Shown: positions 34,599-44,848 of the stretch, in pieces
Layout of the letters: every line of letters starts with the position of its first letter
How positions within the stretch are numbered: the stretch's first letter is position 1
Source: Periconia sp. R9002
Taxonomy: Eukaryota; Ascomycota; Dothideomycetes; Pleosporales; Periconiaceae
NCBI GenBank assembly: GCA_023627715.1
Contig: JAMAHW010000087.1
Location: 124,001-188,000 of the forward strand
Length of the DNA stretch: 64,000 bases
Direction: 5' to 3'
Position numbers and translations under genes: made by a program
Notes under the pieces: generated by a model
The model's input: only the letters and a program-made list of their open reading frames with translations
Databases searched by the model: none
What the model was told of the DNA's origin: nothing

Positions 34599-37455
34599 AT
34601 GACATCCGTAGGTTCAGAGACTGCCACAGAGACGGTGACGATAAGCAAGGACGTTTCTCTACCGCCTACACCACCAGAGACCGTCATTGATGGTGACGAC
34701 GAAGGCAAAACCACACACGATCAAAAGGATGAGGATTTTCCTCTCCCACCGCCAACATCAATACCAGACAAGGTCTTGGACATCGACAAAGGGACGCCAG
34801 ATGCACATGTGCCAAGGGACCCTCGATTAATCCGGTTGACGGGCGTACATCCGTTCAATGTCGAAGCCCCGTTGACGGATCTCTTCAACGAAGGCTTTCT
34901 TACGAGTCCCGAGCTGTTTTATGTACGGAATCACGGTGCTGTACCGGTCGTGAAAGATGAAGAGATTCCCGACTGGGAGTTCTCGGTAGAGGGGTACGTC
35001 TTAAGATTCATGATTCAATTCCTTGCGTTGACAATTTGTACAGAATGGTAGCGAACCCGATCAAAATCACGCTGAAGGAACTATTGTCAGATTATGAAAA
35101 TGTCACATATCCCGTGACTCTTGTATGTGCCGGAAACAGGAGAAAAGAGCAGAACGTCGTTCGCAAAACAAAAGGTTTCTCATGGGGGGCAGCTGGCCTG
35201 TCCACTGCATTGTTCACTGGTGTAGTAATGAAAGACATCATAGAAAAGGCAAAACCTCTCAGGAAAGCAAAATACGTTTGCATGGAAGGTGCCGATAAAT
35301 TGGTATGTATTGCGATGCGAGCCGGAGGTTTCGAGCTAATATTCCATAGCCTAATGGTTACTACGGTACTTCTGTAAAGCTCAACTGGGTCATGGATCCA
35401 AACCGCGGTATCATGCTTGCTCATCAGATGAATGGCGAGATGCTTCGACCAGATCATGGACGGCCTCTGCGAGCGGTAATCCCCGGCCAGATCGGCGGAC
35501 GAAGCGTGAAGTGGCTAAAGAAGCTCATTGTCACCGCGGAACCAAGCGATAACTGGTACCATATCTACGACAACAGAGTGCTTCCGTAAGTTCATCCTAC
35601 ATCAATTCACGATCATTGCTTACCTACTTAGTACTATGGTGGATCCCGACGAAGCTACAAGAAACGAGAACTGGTGGAAAGACGACCGCTACGCTATATA
35701 TGACCTCAGCCCTAATTCCGCAACCGCATCCCCTGCGCATGACGAAAAGCTTGACCTCGCCAAAGCAGGAGAATACTACACAGTTCGAGGGTACGCATAC
35801 AGCGGCGGTGGGCGTCGAATAACACGTGTCCAGTTATCATTAGACCAAGGGAAGACCTGGAGGCTCGCCAATATCGACTACGCAGAAGACAAATATCGAG
35901 CTTTCGAAGACCGTCAGCTGTTTAAGGGACGGCTAGATATGGATTGGAGGGAGACAAGTTTCTGCTGGTGTTTCTGGGACTTGAAGATTCTAGTGGAAGA
36001 ACTGAAAGATGCGAAAGATTTGGTCGTGCGAGCAATGGACGAAAGCATGTGTATTCAGCCAAGAGACATGTACTGGTCGGTGCTGGGGATGATGAACAAC
36101 CCATGGTACCGCATCGTCATACACAAAGAGCAAGACGAGCTTCGCTTCGAGCATCCAACACAGCCGGCGCTCATGGCGGGTGGCTGGATGGACAGAGTGA
36201 AGAAGTCTGGAGGTAACTTGACGAACGGGTACTGGGGCGAGAGGATAGAAGGGGAAGACGCGAGCGCCATTGAGACGGAAGACCCGAAGGAAATCAAAAT
36301 GACCAACGACAGCGTCAAGCGTGAGGTTTCTCTCGACGAACTCGAACAACACAACAACCCCGAAACCCCATGGTTCGTGCTCAACGGGGAGGTATACGAC
36401 GGTACAGCCTTCCTGGACGGCCACCCAGGCGGTGCGCAAAGTATCATCTCAGCCGCCGGAATGGACAGCACAGATGAATTCATGGCGATCCGTAAGTCAC
36501 CCTCCCCACCCCTATCCCGCACCCACAAACCAACCTCTAACACCTCACAGACAGCGAAACCGCCAAAGCAATGATGCCAGACTACCACATCGGCACCCTC
36601 TCCGCCTCCTCCCGCCTCGCCCTCGCCACACCCCCATCCCCCACCCACTCCCCCTCCACGGACCCAACCCCAACCTTCCTCAACCCCCGCACCTGGAAAA
36701 AAACCCTCCTCCACTCCCGCACCTCCGTCTCCCCAGACACCCGCATCTTCACCTTCTCCCTCGACCACCCCACCCAAACCCTCGGCCTCCCAACCGGCCA
36801 ACACCTCATGATCCGCCTCAAAGACCCCGTGACCCGCGAATCCATCATCCGCTCCTACACGCCCATCTCCCTCACCTCCAAACAAGGCACCTGCGACGTC
36901 CTCGTCAAAATCTACGCCGACACGGCCGAGCGCGCCGGCGGTAAAATGACGAAAGCGCTCGACGCCATCCCCGTAGGACATTTCGTCGAGATGAAGGGTC
37001 CGATCGGGAAGTTCGAGTACCTCTCCCGCGGAAACTGCAGCATCAACGGTAAACCACGCCGTGTGGCGAGGTTCTACATGATCTGCGGCGGGAGCGGCAT
37101 CACGCCGATTTTTCAGGTCCTCCGCGCTGTGATGCTAGATAAAGACGACCCCACCACATGTACCGTCTTAAACGGCAACCGTTTATTGGAAGATATATTG
37201 TGTAAAGACGAACTCGACGCGTTTGCCAGCGAGAATCAGGACAGGTGTACGATTGTGCATACGCTTACACAGGGGCCGGAGAGTTGGGAGGGGAGGAGGG
37301 GCAGGATCGATAAGGCGTTGCTGGAGGAGTGGTGTGGTAGGGAGGGGGAAGGGGATGCTTTGGTGCTGATATGTGGGCCTGAAGCGTTGGAGGTGGCGGT
37401 TGGGAAGGCGTTGAGGGAGGTGGGGTGGAGGGAGGAGGATGTTTTGTTTTTTTAG
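34599..37455 (+). CDS. niaD: Assimilatory nitrate reductase [NAD(P)H]
   Basis: Five exons, 34599-34993, 35044-35302, 35350-35585, 35632-36491 and 36551-37455, have introns of 46-59 nt and encode 884 residues. The enzyme reduces nitrate to nitrite in the cytosol, feeding the divergent nitrite reductase. The N-terminal molybdopterin domain has the Mo-ligand Cys160 in LVCAGNRRKEQN. A dimerisation domain follows. A cytochrome b5 domain has haem ligands His561 (HPGG) and His584, the latter codon being split by intron 4. The C-terminal FAD/NAD(P) reductase part has RSYTP (684-688), CGGSGITPIFQ (from 762) and CGPEALE. The N-terminal 70 residues are acidic and variable, as in the family. The start ATG at 34599 begins MTSVGSETATETVT. 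The frame extends upstream to 34503 without support. Confidence 0.95.
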
Positions 37456-38356
37456 TAGAGCAATGGGCGTGGGGTTTGGGGGAGTATATATATCATGGGT
37501 TAGCGTTGGGGTTTTTTTTTCTTTCGCTGTTGTGTATGTTACTGTTTTTGCGTAACTACTTGGGTATGTGGGGAATGTTTATGTACATATGACCCCTTTT
37601 TTTCAATTTTTTTTCAAAGTACCAAGATTGACACTGTCTTGGTTCTTTCAAAACTCCCCTTACTTTTTTATTTTATTTTTATATCTCAGCAGAATGTAGC
37701 CTCATCCACCTACCGACATCTTTCTATCAGTCTAACATCTAACATTAGCACACGTACATACTAACCAACATCCGCCCAAAAACCCTCAACCTACCTCTCT
37801 CCCCCCCCCCCCTCTCTTTCCCTGCCCCATCTCCCTTTACCAAGTCCTTTCCCCTTCTCCCCTCCTATTTCCCTCTCGAACTAACGGGATTTTTTGTGCG
37901 TTTCGTTGGGTTCTTGAGTGGTATATCCAATACATATGCGTATATGTGCAATACCACCTCTAAGAGGAAAGCAGGACGGGAAGCTAAGAAAAGGGGGTTG
38001 TATGTAACGTTTCTTTCTTTCTTTCTTATTGTTATCGTTTTTCTTCCTCTTTGCTACGTTAAATGAAGTGTATAGATGCATGATCAAGGTACAGATATAT
38101 AGTACAGAAAGGGTGGGGGAGTGAGATGGTTGTGCGCGTACGTGTATATATGTGTGTATATGGGGTTACAACAGAGACGGACAGAAAAAGAGAGAGAAGT
38201 TTATCATCTACCCACCCATTGTACGCGTCGACACATGGTATCATATCATACGATGCAAAGACAAGACAAAGAATGCAAAAACAACACAACGACGATGTCC
38301 GCCCAAACTCCGAGCACATGCAAATCCGTTTATGACAGCGAACCCGAAACAACCCT
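37456..38356. other. Spacer between convergent genes
   Basis: The 3' sides of nitrate reductase and the K+/H+ exchange-related gene meet here. It contains T-rich and C-rich tracts, including a C run near 37801-37812 and a TTTCTTTCTTTC repeat near 38010-38025. No gene was seen. Confidence 0.55.
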
Positions 38357-39394
38357 TCAAACGTCCTTTTTGTCCGACTGCACGACCTTCTCAGCTTTTT
38401 CGTGTATGACTGTTTCCTTTGGTTTCACCTTCGACGCTGCTGATGCTGCTGCCGCCGCCGCTTGTTCCAACTCTTTCTTCTCTTCTTGCAACCTAACTTC
38501 CTTCTCCTTTTCCAGACTGCCACGGACCTGCTCGACCGCTCTTTCAACTTCGAGCTCTAGATCCGGCAGGCCGAGCTGCTCGGCAACCAGCTTCCCGTTC
38601 CAGCGCTGCAGCACCATGGCGTCTTCCTTGCCCCCGTTGGTCTGTTGCCGGACCACGCGCGCGATTTCTTCGGCCTGGGTACGCGTGGGACGCGGGGCCG
38701 CGCGGGAGGCGTCGCGGGTGGCGTGGATGAGGCCGGCGGTGTAGACTTCGTCGAGGAGGGCGGACGGGGTTGGGGTGGGGAGGTTGTGGGAGAGGAGGAA
38801 GGCGAGGGTTTTGCTGCCGTTGAGGGCTTTCCAGTGCGACCAGGCGCGGTAGACTAGGTAGAAGAAGGGAAGGTTGGGGACACTGGGGTTGGAGTGGTTA
38901 GTAAGGATGGAAGGGGGAAGGGGGGAGGAGGGAGGAGGGGAGAAGTACATTGGGATGAGCATAAATGGTGCTGAGAAGGGCATGGCGACGATGCTCCATA
39001 TCATTTTGCGCCGGTGCATGGCCTGGCGGTCGTTTGCTAATTGCTTGAGCAGAGTGGGTATTTTGTCCTGTTGGAGGTATAGGCCGGGAAACACAATGTT
39101 CCATTCTTCGGTTCCGTCTTCAATGGCTTTGCGCCGCTTCGCCGACAGGGCGGGGACTGTCTTGAGGCCCCATTCCTCGTAGGGGATGCGCTTGAGGGCT
39201 TGGTTGCCGTAGAAGGTGACTTTTTTCTTCCAGTTCAGAGGGGCCTTGGAGTCGGATTCCCAGGCTACCCAGGTCTCGTTTGCTTTGTGGGTGAGGCGGT
39301 CGAGGAGGGTGCGTTTGTTGGTGGGAGAGGCGGGGAGCTTTTCGCAGTAGAGGAGGGAGCGCCGCGTCGAGATGGGCAGGAGGAAGAGGCGCAT
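38357..39394 (-). CDS. Mitochondrial K+/H+ exchange-related protein
   Basis: Two exons, 39394-38949 and 38882-38357, encode 323 residues. The 66-nt intron (38948-38883) has donor GTACTT, a TTACTAACC branch site and acceptor CCCCAG. Because 66 is divisible by three and has no in-frame stop, the frame also reads through. Removing it joins APFMLIPI to VPNLPFFYLVYRAWSHW, which restores the family sequence. The N-terminus MRLFLLPISTRRSLLYCE..RLTHKANETWVAWE matches the Mit_KHE1 family (yeast YDL183C), inner-membrane proteins linked to mitochondrial potassium/proton exchange. Two hydrophobic segments flank the intron position. The C-terminus is a Lys/Glu/Ala-rich coiled coil. The ATG at 39394 is chosen over an upstream in-frame one because the family starts there. 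Confidence 0.85.
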   Translation of the reverse strand: MRLFLLPISTRRSLLYCEKLPASPTNKRTLLDRLTHKANETWVAWESDSKAPLNWKKKVTFYGNQALKRIPYEEWGLKTVPALSAKRRKAIEDGTEEWNIVFPGLYLQQDKIPTLLKQLANDRQAMHRRKMIWSIVAMPFSAPFMLIPMYFSPPPSSPLPPSILTNHSNPSVPNLPFFYLVYRAWSHWKALNGSKTLAFLLSHNLPTPTPSALLDEVYTAGLIHATRDASRAAPRPTRTQAEEIARVVRQQTNGGKEDAMVLQRWNGKLVAEQLGLPDLELEVERAVEQVRGSLEKEKEVRLQEEKKELEQAAAAAASAASKVKPKETVIHEKAEKVVQSDKKDV

Positions 39395-40315
39395 TACGGC
39401 GCGCGCGGTGTGTATGTGGTGTTTGGGAAGGTAGAGTGTCGAGGTGAGGTCAGCGCATAATAGATCAAATGCGGCGCAGTGTAGTGAGATGGTAGGGCTG
39501 ACGTCGGTCGAAGCTTTTTTGCGTATATGCAAGATATGCGGGTACAAGAGATCCGATCAGATTAGATGCAGGAGGGAATGCGAAGGAGGAGTAGTGGTGG
39601 TGGTGCAGTGTTTCAAAAGTCGAATTGCCTGAAGCTTGAATTTCTGGAGGAGCTAAAAAGATGACTTCATGTGGTTACGGTGGTGGATCGACGTCGACAA
39701 TCTAAATTGGCCAATTTCCCTGGCAGCGGCCAGGCAGCCCAATGCGGAACTGACGGGGATTCGTTGTCAGCGAAACAACCACAGACCATCCGTTCCTCTT
39801 TCAACTTCACCATCCATCTCTCACCCAACACCGCCAGCCAGCCACCGTCGTCGACCCTCTCCTCGCCTCTCGTCTTCTTCCCTTCTCTCTCTCTCTTCTC
39901 TCCTCCATGCGGGCGTCGTCGTCGTTGCTGTCGCTGTTGCCGTGCGCTGTTTGCTGTTCGCCTTGGCTCCCACGTAATCGTACATTGACCTTTAATCTCT
40001 AGACTAAGTAGTCCGCCAAGCGCGGCCCATCTATCGTCTCGTCTTCATTCGCTCCCTTGGCCGTTGATTGCTTTTGCTCCTCCTGGCCGGTCTACCTAAT
40101 TGCTTTGTTTCGTCGTTTCGTTTCGGCGCGCTGAGCGTTCGTCGTCTGCTTCACCGTCCCCGGGCCTCTCCCTTCGCAACATCGCCCTAGCCCACCGCAC
40201 CACTCGTCCTCACCCGGTGAAACTGCGTCGCGAGTGGTGGGTTTCGCGCTTTTCTTGGTGACGCAGACGGTGACGAGAGCATTGTACAACCTGCATCTCC
40301 AGCGTTTTTCCCGAC
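39395..40315. promoter_or_regulatory. Bidirectional promoter region
   Basis: About 920 bp separates the divergent K+/H+ exchange-related and SRF1-like genes. The right half is pyrimidine-rich (CT and TC tracts about 39780-39920). The frames here lack domains. Confidence 0.5.
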
Positions 40316-41637
40316 ATGACGGGCTCCAGGCCCACGGTTGACAGTACCGCCGACATCCACCATCATGCCAGTGTCCCTTTTTCCCAGCAGTCCCCACCGA
40401 CCTCGTCTCCTTTTCTGTCCCCTCACCTCGCCGCACAGCAGCCGCCGCACAATTCCAGCTCGCCTTCGCCCTCACACTCCAACTCATCCGCTCCGCCGCC
40501 TACCGCCTCCTCGTTGGGCTCCCAGCAGCGTCCGCCGTCGGCCTCGCTCTCGACCGTGAGAAAAGAACATAGCCAGTCCATTTCCTCCAATCCCCTCACC
40601 GTGGCCTCTTCCGGTAAATCCACCAGCTCCAAGACCGAGCGCCGGGAACACCAACACAAGGTGCGCACCCTTCCGCCCTGGGTCCAGTCCGCCGAAGAAG
40701 ACGACGACGATGATGTTGCCGACGCTACCTCCCTCCTGCTCCCCCGCACACCTGTCTCCGCGCGCCCGCCATCCCACAATTATACCCCCACACCAAAGCC
40801 CAATTCCGTCCCCGGACGCAAGTTCGATCACGTTCGCGAAGGGACGCCCGTAACCCAGGTCGTTTCGACGTCCGACCAGGCCTCCAAGTGGCAGCAGTTC
40901 ACAAAGGCCTCCTCCCTGGACCACGTCCGACCGCCCTCGTCGCGCGGTCAGATTGTCGACGATGACTGGATGCGGGAGAATATGCCGGATCTCGAAGAGC
41001 CCTGGCAACCCATGGATCAGGAAAAGAAGGAGGAAGAGAAAGGGTTTTGGCTCTTCAACAAGGAAAAGCGAGCCCGCTCCCACCGCGCCCTCATGAACCA
41101 CCCCATGGTCCCGCTCGCCGTGCGCATGATCGTCCTCACCTTCTCCGTCCTCGCCCTCGCTCTCGCCGGCTCCATCTTCCACAGATCCGATAACCAGCGA
41201 TGCGAGAACTCGTCAACGTGGATGGCCATCCTCGTCGACGTCGTCGCCATCTTGTACACCATATACATTACGTACGACGAGTACACGTCGAGACCACTTG
41301 GCCTGCGCTCGCACAACGCCAAGATGCGGCTTATTTTTCTCGATCTTGCATTTATTGTCTTCGACTCCGCGAATCTGAGCTTGGCGTTTCAGGCCTTGAC
41401 GGACGAGCAGTGGGCGTGTCGGGATCAGAGTGAGGAGGCTGGATTCACACTCGACAATTGCCCTTATTCACATGATATTTGTGTGAGGCAGAAGGCACTG
41501 ACGGCTACGTTGCTGGTTGCGTTAGTGGCGTGGCTGGGCACATTTACAATTAGCACACTGAGGTATGTATCTCTTCCATTTTTCATGCAAGCACGTGCTG
41601 ACTCCTGGATAGACTTTTGGAAAGAGTGGCTAGATAG
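40316..41637 (+). CDS. SRF1-like regulator of phospholipase D
   Basis: Two exons, 40316-41562 and 41613-41637, encode 423 residues. The 50-nt intron (donor GTATGT, acceptor GGATAG) leads to a tiny last exon encoding LLERVAR and stop, so the protein ends STLRLLERVAR. Unspliced reading would add a hydrophobic tail that does not fit the family. Residues 1-215 are Ser/Pro/Gln-rich and disordered. A conserved block IVDDDWMRENMPDLEEPWQPMD precedes four membrane helices: MVPLAVRMIVLTFSVLALALAGSIF, WMAILVDVVAILYTIYITYDEY, MRLIFLDLAFIVFDSANLSLAF and ALTATLLVALVAWLGTFTIS. The block and helices resemble yeast Srf1, a regulator of phospholipase D Spo14. Cysteines between helices 3 and 4 may form lumenal disulfides. 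Confidence 0.85.
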
Positions 41638-42607
41638 CCTTCTATTCCCATACGTTCTCTTCTTTTCTATTCATACATAATCCTCTCTTTACGCTTGTAA
41701 CACCACCGTTCTATTGTTCTTGCACCACCTTGCATCTTGTTTGCATACACGAATCCGCCCTCGGAAATCTCTCCGTGTTCCCCTTTCTTTGCGTGTTTTT
41801 CCATTTTCAAAATATGGGTGGCCATCTGAAGCGTGTCTTTTTTTTTCTTGTTGTCCCGCCTAACTTGCATGGCACTGTTTTATGCGCGTTTGCCTTGTCC
41901 GTCCCATCTTTTCAAGATCTTTTTGTTTTGTTTTAGTCTGCTGCTGCCGCTGGTTTGTTTTTCTTGCATTTCCAGGCGTTTCTTTCTTTTCCGTGTGTGT
42001 TAGGGAGTCTGTGTTTTGCGCTTGTTCGATTATACCGTCTGCGTGTGAGTGTGAGAGCCAAAAGACGGATGGGATATAGAAAGCGAAGGATGGATTCAGC
42101 ACACTCTATCTAATCCGACCGAGAGAGAGGAACGAGACACATGGCTCGAATGGAAAGAGCACCATCACTCCATTGAAATCAAGGAATGGAAACGGGGGAA
42201 GAAAGAATCCCATCCACCCCACCCCCAAAGGCAGTTAGTTCTATAGCGACAGTGTTCACTCGGTCCTCCCGAAACCGTCGAACAAACTAGATGAGCACAT
42301 ATATCCAAATCGAAACATTGATCCAAATCCAATATCAAATCCTGCTTCGCTTCCAATTGTGTCCCAGACACCTCTGAGACGCAGTAAATTTCCAATGCAT
42401 CTACATACATAGGTACTCAAGGGAAACAGGTAACCTTCGACACGTATATCGTCCACCTCTACCTTATATACATCTAGGTATATATGTATATACCTTCCCT
42501 AATACCCCACCTCACCACACCATCCACACCATCCATCCACCCACCCTCTGCCATTCCCTTCCTACTCTCCCCTATCCCCCCGCACCCTAAACAAACCTTC
42601 CAAAAAC
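41638..42607. other. Spacer between the SRF1-like gene and 5S rRNA
   Basis: The left part is the T-rich 3' untranslated region of the SRF1-like gene. No other gene was seen; frames such as 41860-42102 and 42165-42456 have no domain. Confidence 0.5.
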
Positions 42608-42620
42608 AAAAAAAAAAAAA
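42608..42620 (-). terminator. Pol III poly-T terminator of the 5S gene
   Basis: A run of A on the plus strand is a T run on the minus strand, immediately after the 3' end of the 5S rRNA. It is followed by GTTTTTGG, giving a second T run. Oligo-T is the standard RNA polymerase III stop signal. Confidence 0.85.
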
Positions 42621-42739
42621 ACATACAACAGCAGGTATTCGCTAGTGGTCACCCACCTAACTACTAATCCGCCGGTACCATGCTTAAGTTCTGCTGAGCG
42701 GACGGGAAGCACTGTTTTCATGGTCCTATGGTCGTATGT
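42621..42739 (-). rRNA. 5S ribosomal RNA
   Basis: The minus strand begins ACATACGACCATAGGACCAT and ends ACCTGCTGTTGTATGT, 119 nt, so the two ends pair (ACATACGAC with GTTGTATGT). Internal blocks characteristic of fungal 5S rRNA are present: GCTTCCCGTCCGCTCAGC, ACTTAAGC, and GGTGGGTGACCAC. The gene stands alone, not in an rDNA array, as is usual in filamentous ascomycetes, where 5S genes are dispersed. Pol III transcription from internal control elements is expected, and a poly-T terminator follows directly. Confidence 0.97.
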
Positions 42740-42882
42740 GGAATATGGTGTGAGATTGTGGGATTATATAGATAGCAATAGTTAGCACTGCCTACAATCT
42801 GTACGTCGATCGGGTCAAGGGAGAAGAAAATGGATTGCAACCCACCCTGCCCTTTACACACACACACGCAAAAAAAACCCTC

Positions 42883-44265
42883 TCAAACGTTTCCGTCTCC
42901 AAATACCCACCTCCTCCAATTTCCCGCCAAAACCCTGACCCCGTGCTCGAGTTCCCACCCTTTAACCCAGCACACCCTGCGCACGATCTCCTCGAGGCGA
43001 GCGTCCATTGCGGGGCCCGCGGTGTGCAGGTCGGATTCGACGAGGAGCATGTGGTCGGGGATGGCGTTGATGACGTCGATGAAGGGCTGTGGGGTGTCTG
43101 TCAAGTCTCGCGGCTGTGAGGATGGGGAGGGAAGAGGGAGCGAGGAAAGGTTGATGGCGTGCGAGAAGGAGAAGAAGAGTGAGGCGGGGATGGTGGGGGA
43201 GAGGTAGTGTGCTTGGAGGTGCGAGGCGGTGCCGGAGTAGGAGTGCAGGCATATGCGTGGGGGGTAGGGTTTTTCCCCCACCACTGCTGCTCTTTGTTTG
43301 TTTCGAGGGTTGGGAGGTTCATTTTCCGGGGTTGATGCGTTTGGGTCGTTTGGGTCGTTTCCCTCCTCCTTCATCCTCTTCTTCTTCGCGCGTTTACTCG
43401 GCGCGGGAGATTTCTCGTGGCCTCGCCATAGCTCCTGAAGCACTTCGAAGACGAGTCCGTGGGCTTGTACCCCGTGCACGCTCACGCCGCGGCCCATTTC
43501 CGCCGCGAGTTGCAGTTGCCGCTTGAAGATGCGTTTCTGGTGGTGCGGCGCGCAGCGGAAGGGCGTGAGTCGGCGGCCTTCGCGGCCCCCAGGCGTTAAC
43601 CCTTCTTCGTCCCCATTTTTAGGGGATGAGGACGGGTCTGGGATCCGGAAGGAGCGGTCCAGGCCGATTTCGCCGACGAGTGCGTATGGGTGGGTGGATA
43701 GGTGTGCGCGGGTTTGCGCGAGGAAGGCGGAGAAGGGTTGTGGGTCTGGGAGAGAGGTGAGGATGGGGGCGTGGGATTCTTGGGGGATCGGGCGGAGGAT
43801 GGAGGTGTAGTGGGATTGTTTGGTTGGTGGTTTGCGGGGTGTGAGGGATGGATCGTTTGGTTTCGTGTTTTCCTGTTCGATGGTGGGATTGCTGGCTTTC
43901 TTGGGATCGTTTGGATCGTCTTTTTTGGATGTGGTGGACTTTTTCGTGCTTTTCTGGTCCCCTGAGGCGACATCGTCGGAGTCGGAGACTTCATCGTCAA
44001 TCCACATCATGTGTGCAAACCACGGATGCCACCCAAAACACGGCACTACTTTTTCCTTTGGCGACCAGCTTTCAATATTCGGTGACTGAATCCCGTATTC
44101 CTCGGCAGTCTGGGAAACAAGCTCCTGGTCCTGGCCCCGCGTCGCCATGACCGTCAAACATCTTGCCTTCATATCGGGAATCGTGCGGATGCTGGACATG
44201 GTGTCTGTTGGGTGGCAGTGCGCGTCGTAGACGCCTATGTGCCATGGGAAATCTGGTTCGGCCAT
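42883..44265 (-). CDS. TatD-family metal-dependent hydrolase (Scn1-like)
   Basis: This single-exon gene encodes 460 residues. The TatD/amidohydrolase TIM-barrel signatures run in order: metal-binding DAHCHP (14-19), CFGWHPWF (about 76-83), LVGEIGLDRSFR with the bridging Glu (about 200), GVSVHGVQAHG, ICLHSYSGT with a His ligand, and LLVESDLHT near the C-terminus with an Asp ligand. TatD proteins are 3'-5' exonucleases or related hydrolases. The fission-yeast relative Scn1 is a Cut9-interacting factor. The chain is longer than a bacterial TatD (about 260 residues) because of low-complexity insertions: an acidic/Lys/Pro stretch about 90-150, and a basic Lys/Pro/Asn stretch about 290-325 (RAKKKRMKEEGNDPNDPN). 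The start MAEPDFPWHIGVYDAHCHP is the only good one. Confidence 0.9.
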   Translation of the reverse strand: MAEPDFPWHIGVYDAHCHPTDTMSSIRTIPDMKARCLTVMATRGQDQELVSQTAEEYGIQSPNIESWSPKEKVVPCFGWHPWFAHMMWIDDEVSDSDDVASGDQKSTKKSTTSKKDDPNDPKKASNPTIEQENTKPNDPSLTPRKPPTKQSHYTSILRPIPQESHAPILTSLPDPQPFSAFLAQTRAHLSTHPYALVGEIGLDRSFRIPDPSSSPKNGDEEGLTPGGREGRRLTPFRCAPHHQKRIFKRQLQLAAEMGRGVSVHGVQAHGLVFEVLQELWRGHEKSPAPSKRAKKKRMKEEGNDPNDPNASTPENEPPNPRNKQRAAVVGEKPYPPRICLHSYSGTASHLQAHYLSPTIPASLFFSFSHAINLSSLPLPSPSSQPRDLTDTPQPFIDVINAIPDHMLLVESDLHTAGPAMDARLEEIVRRVCWVKGWELEHGVRVLAGNWRRWVFGDGNV

Positions 44266-44588
44266 TTTTTCCAGCTGTTATGTTTTATTTTGATTTTGTT
44301 CGTGGGTGGTTGGTTAGCTTGTTGCTTTCATTCTAATTTCCAACCCTTCTGGATGCTGTGCAGGAAAACGATCCCCTAATTCTATCTACAAAAGGGATCC
44401 TCCTCTTCTCCAGAGCTCTAGAAAAAATCAGTCTAAATGAATTCACCGAACGGGTTGTAAGCAGTCTGTGTTAAAAAAATATCGAAACTTTTCCGTTCGT
44501 CATACCTTCGCAATGACGTACGTCTGAAGCTTTCTACTTCACCAGACGCGCTAGACCCGACCTAGCCTAGCGTATGTGTTTTCGAGAA
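44266..44588. other. Promoter of the TatD-like gene and spacer
   Basis: About 320 bp contains the upstream region of the TatD-like gene. It is bounded on the right by the MITE. No gene was seen. Confidence 0.5.
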
Positions 44589-44589
44589 C

Positions 44590-44758
44590 TACAGAGGGGT
44601 GACACGCCGGGAGGTTATATCTCAGGTAGCTAGTATACCAGGCGTTATCAGAAATTAGATAACTATACCAGACATACTACGTAGGTCGTAGAGCTTCTAA
44701 TTTTTAGAGTCTATTAGTCCTTCTGATATATGACTTCCCGGCGTGTCACCCCTCTGTA
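44590..44758. mobile_element. 165-bp MITE with TA target duplication
   Basis: Perfect terminal inverted repeats begin CAGAGGGGTGACACGCCGGG at 44592 and mirror at 44756; 21 bp match exactly, then imperfectly for about 10 more. The element is flanked on both sides by TA (44590-44591 and 44757-44758), the duplication made by Tc1/mariner-type transposases. The interior is AT-rich with an inner inverted pair (TAGTATACC..ACTATACCA) and no coding capacity. This is a non-autonomous miniature element. A damaged relative of its left end lies at 63711. Confidence 0.88.
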
Positions 44759-44848
44759 GGTACACGGTTGCCCCGCCGAGTCAATCGAAAGCCCGGACCA
44801 TCAACACAACATCGACTCTTACGTCGAGCGAGCCTCCCCATATCCTCA

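Noticed and set aside
36055..36981. 308-residue minus-strand open frame
   Set aside because: It is antisense to nitrate reductase exons 4 and 5. Its Gly/Glu/Val-rich, domainless sequence mirrors the C-rich codon bias of the real gene.
37801..37812. Poly-C run as a functional site
   Set aside because: It is a simple homopolymer in a 3' spacer, with nothing to suggest a function.
40484..41182. 232-residue minus-strand open frame
   Set aside because: It is antisense to the SRF1-like gene; Gly-rich and domainless.
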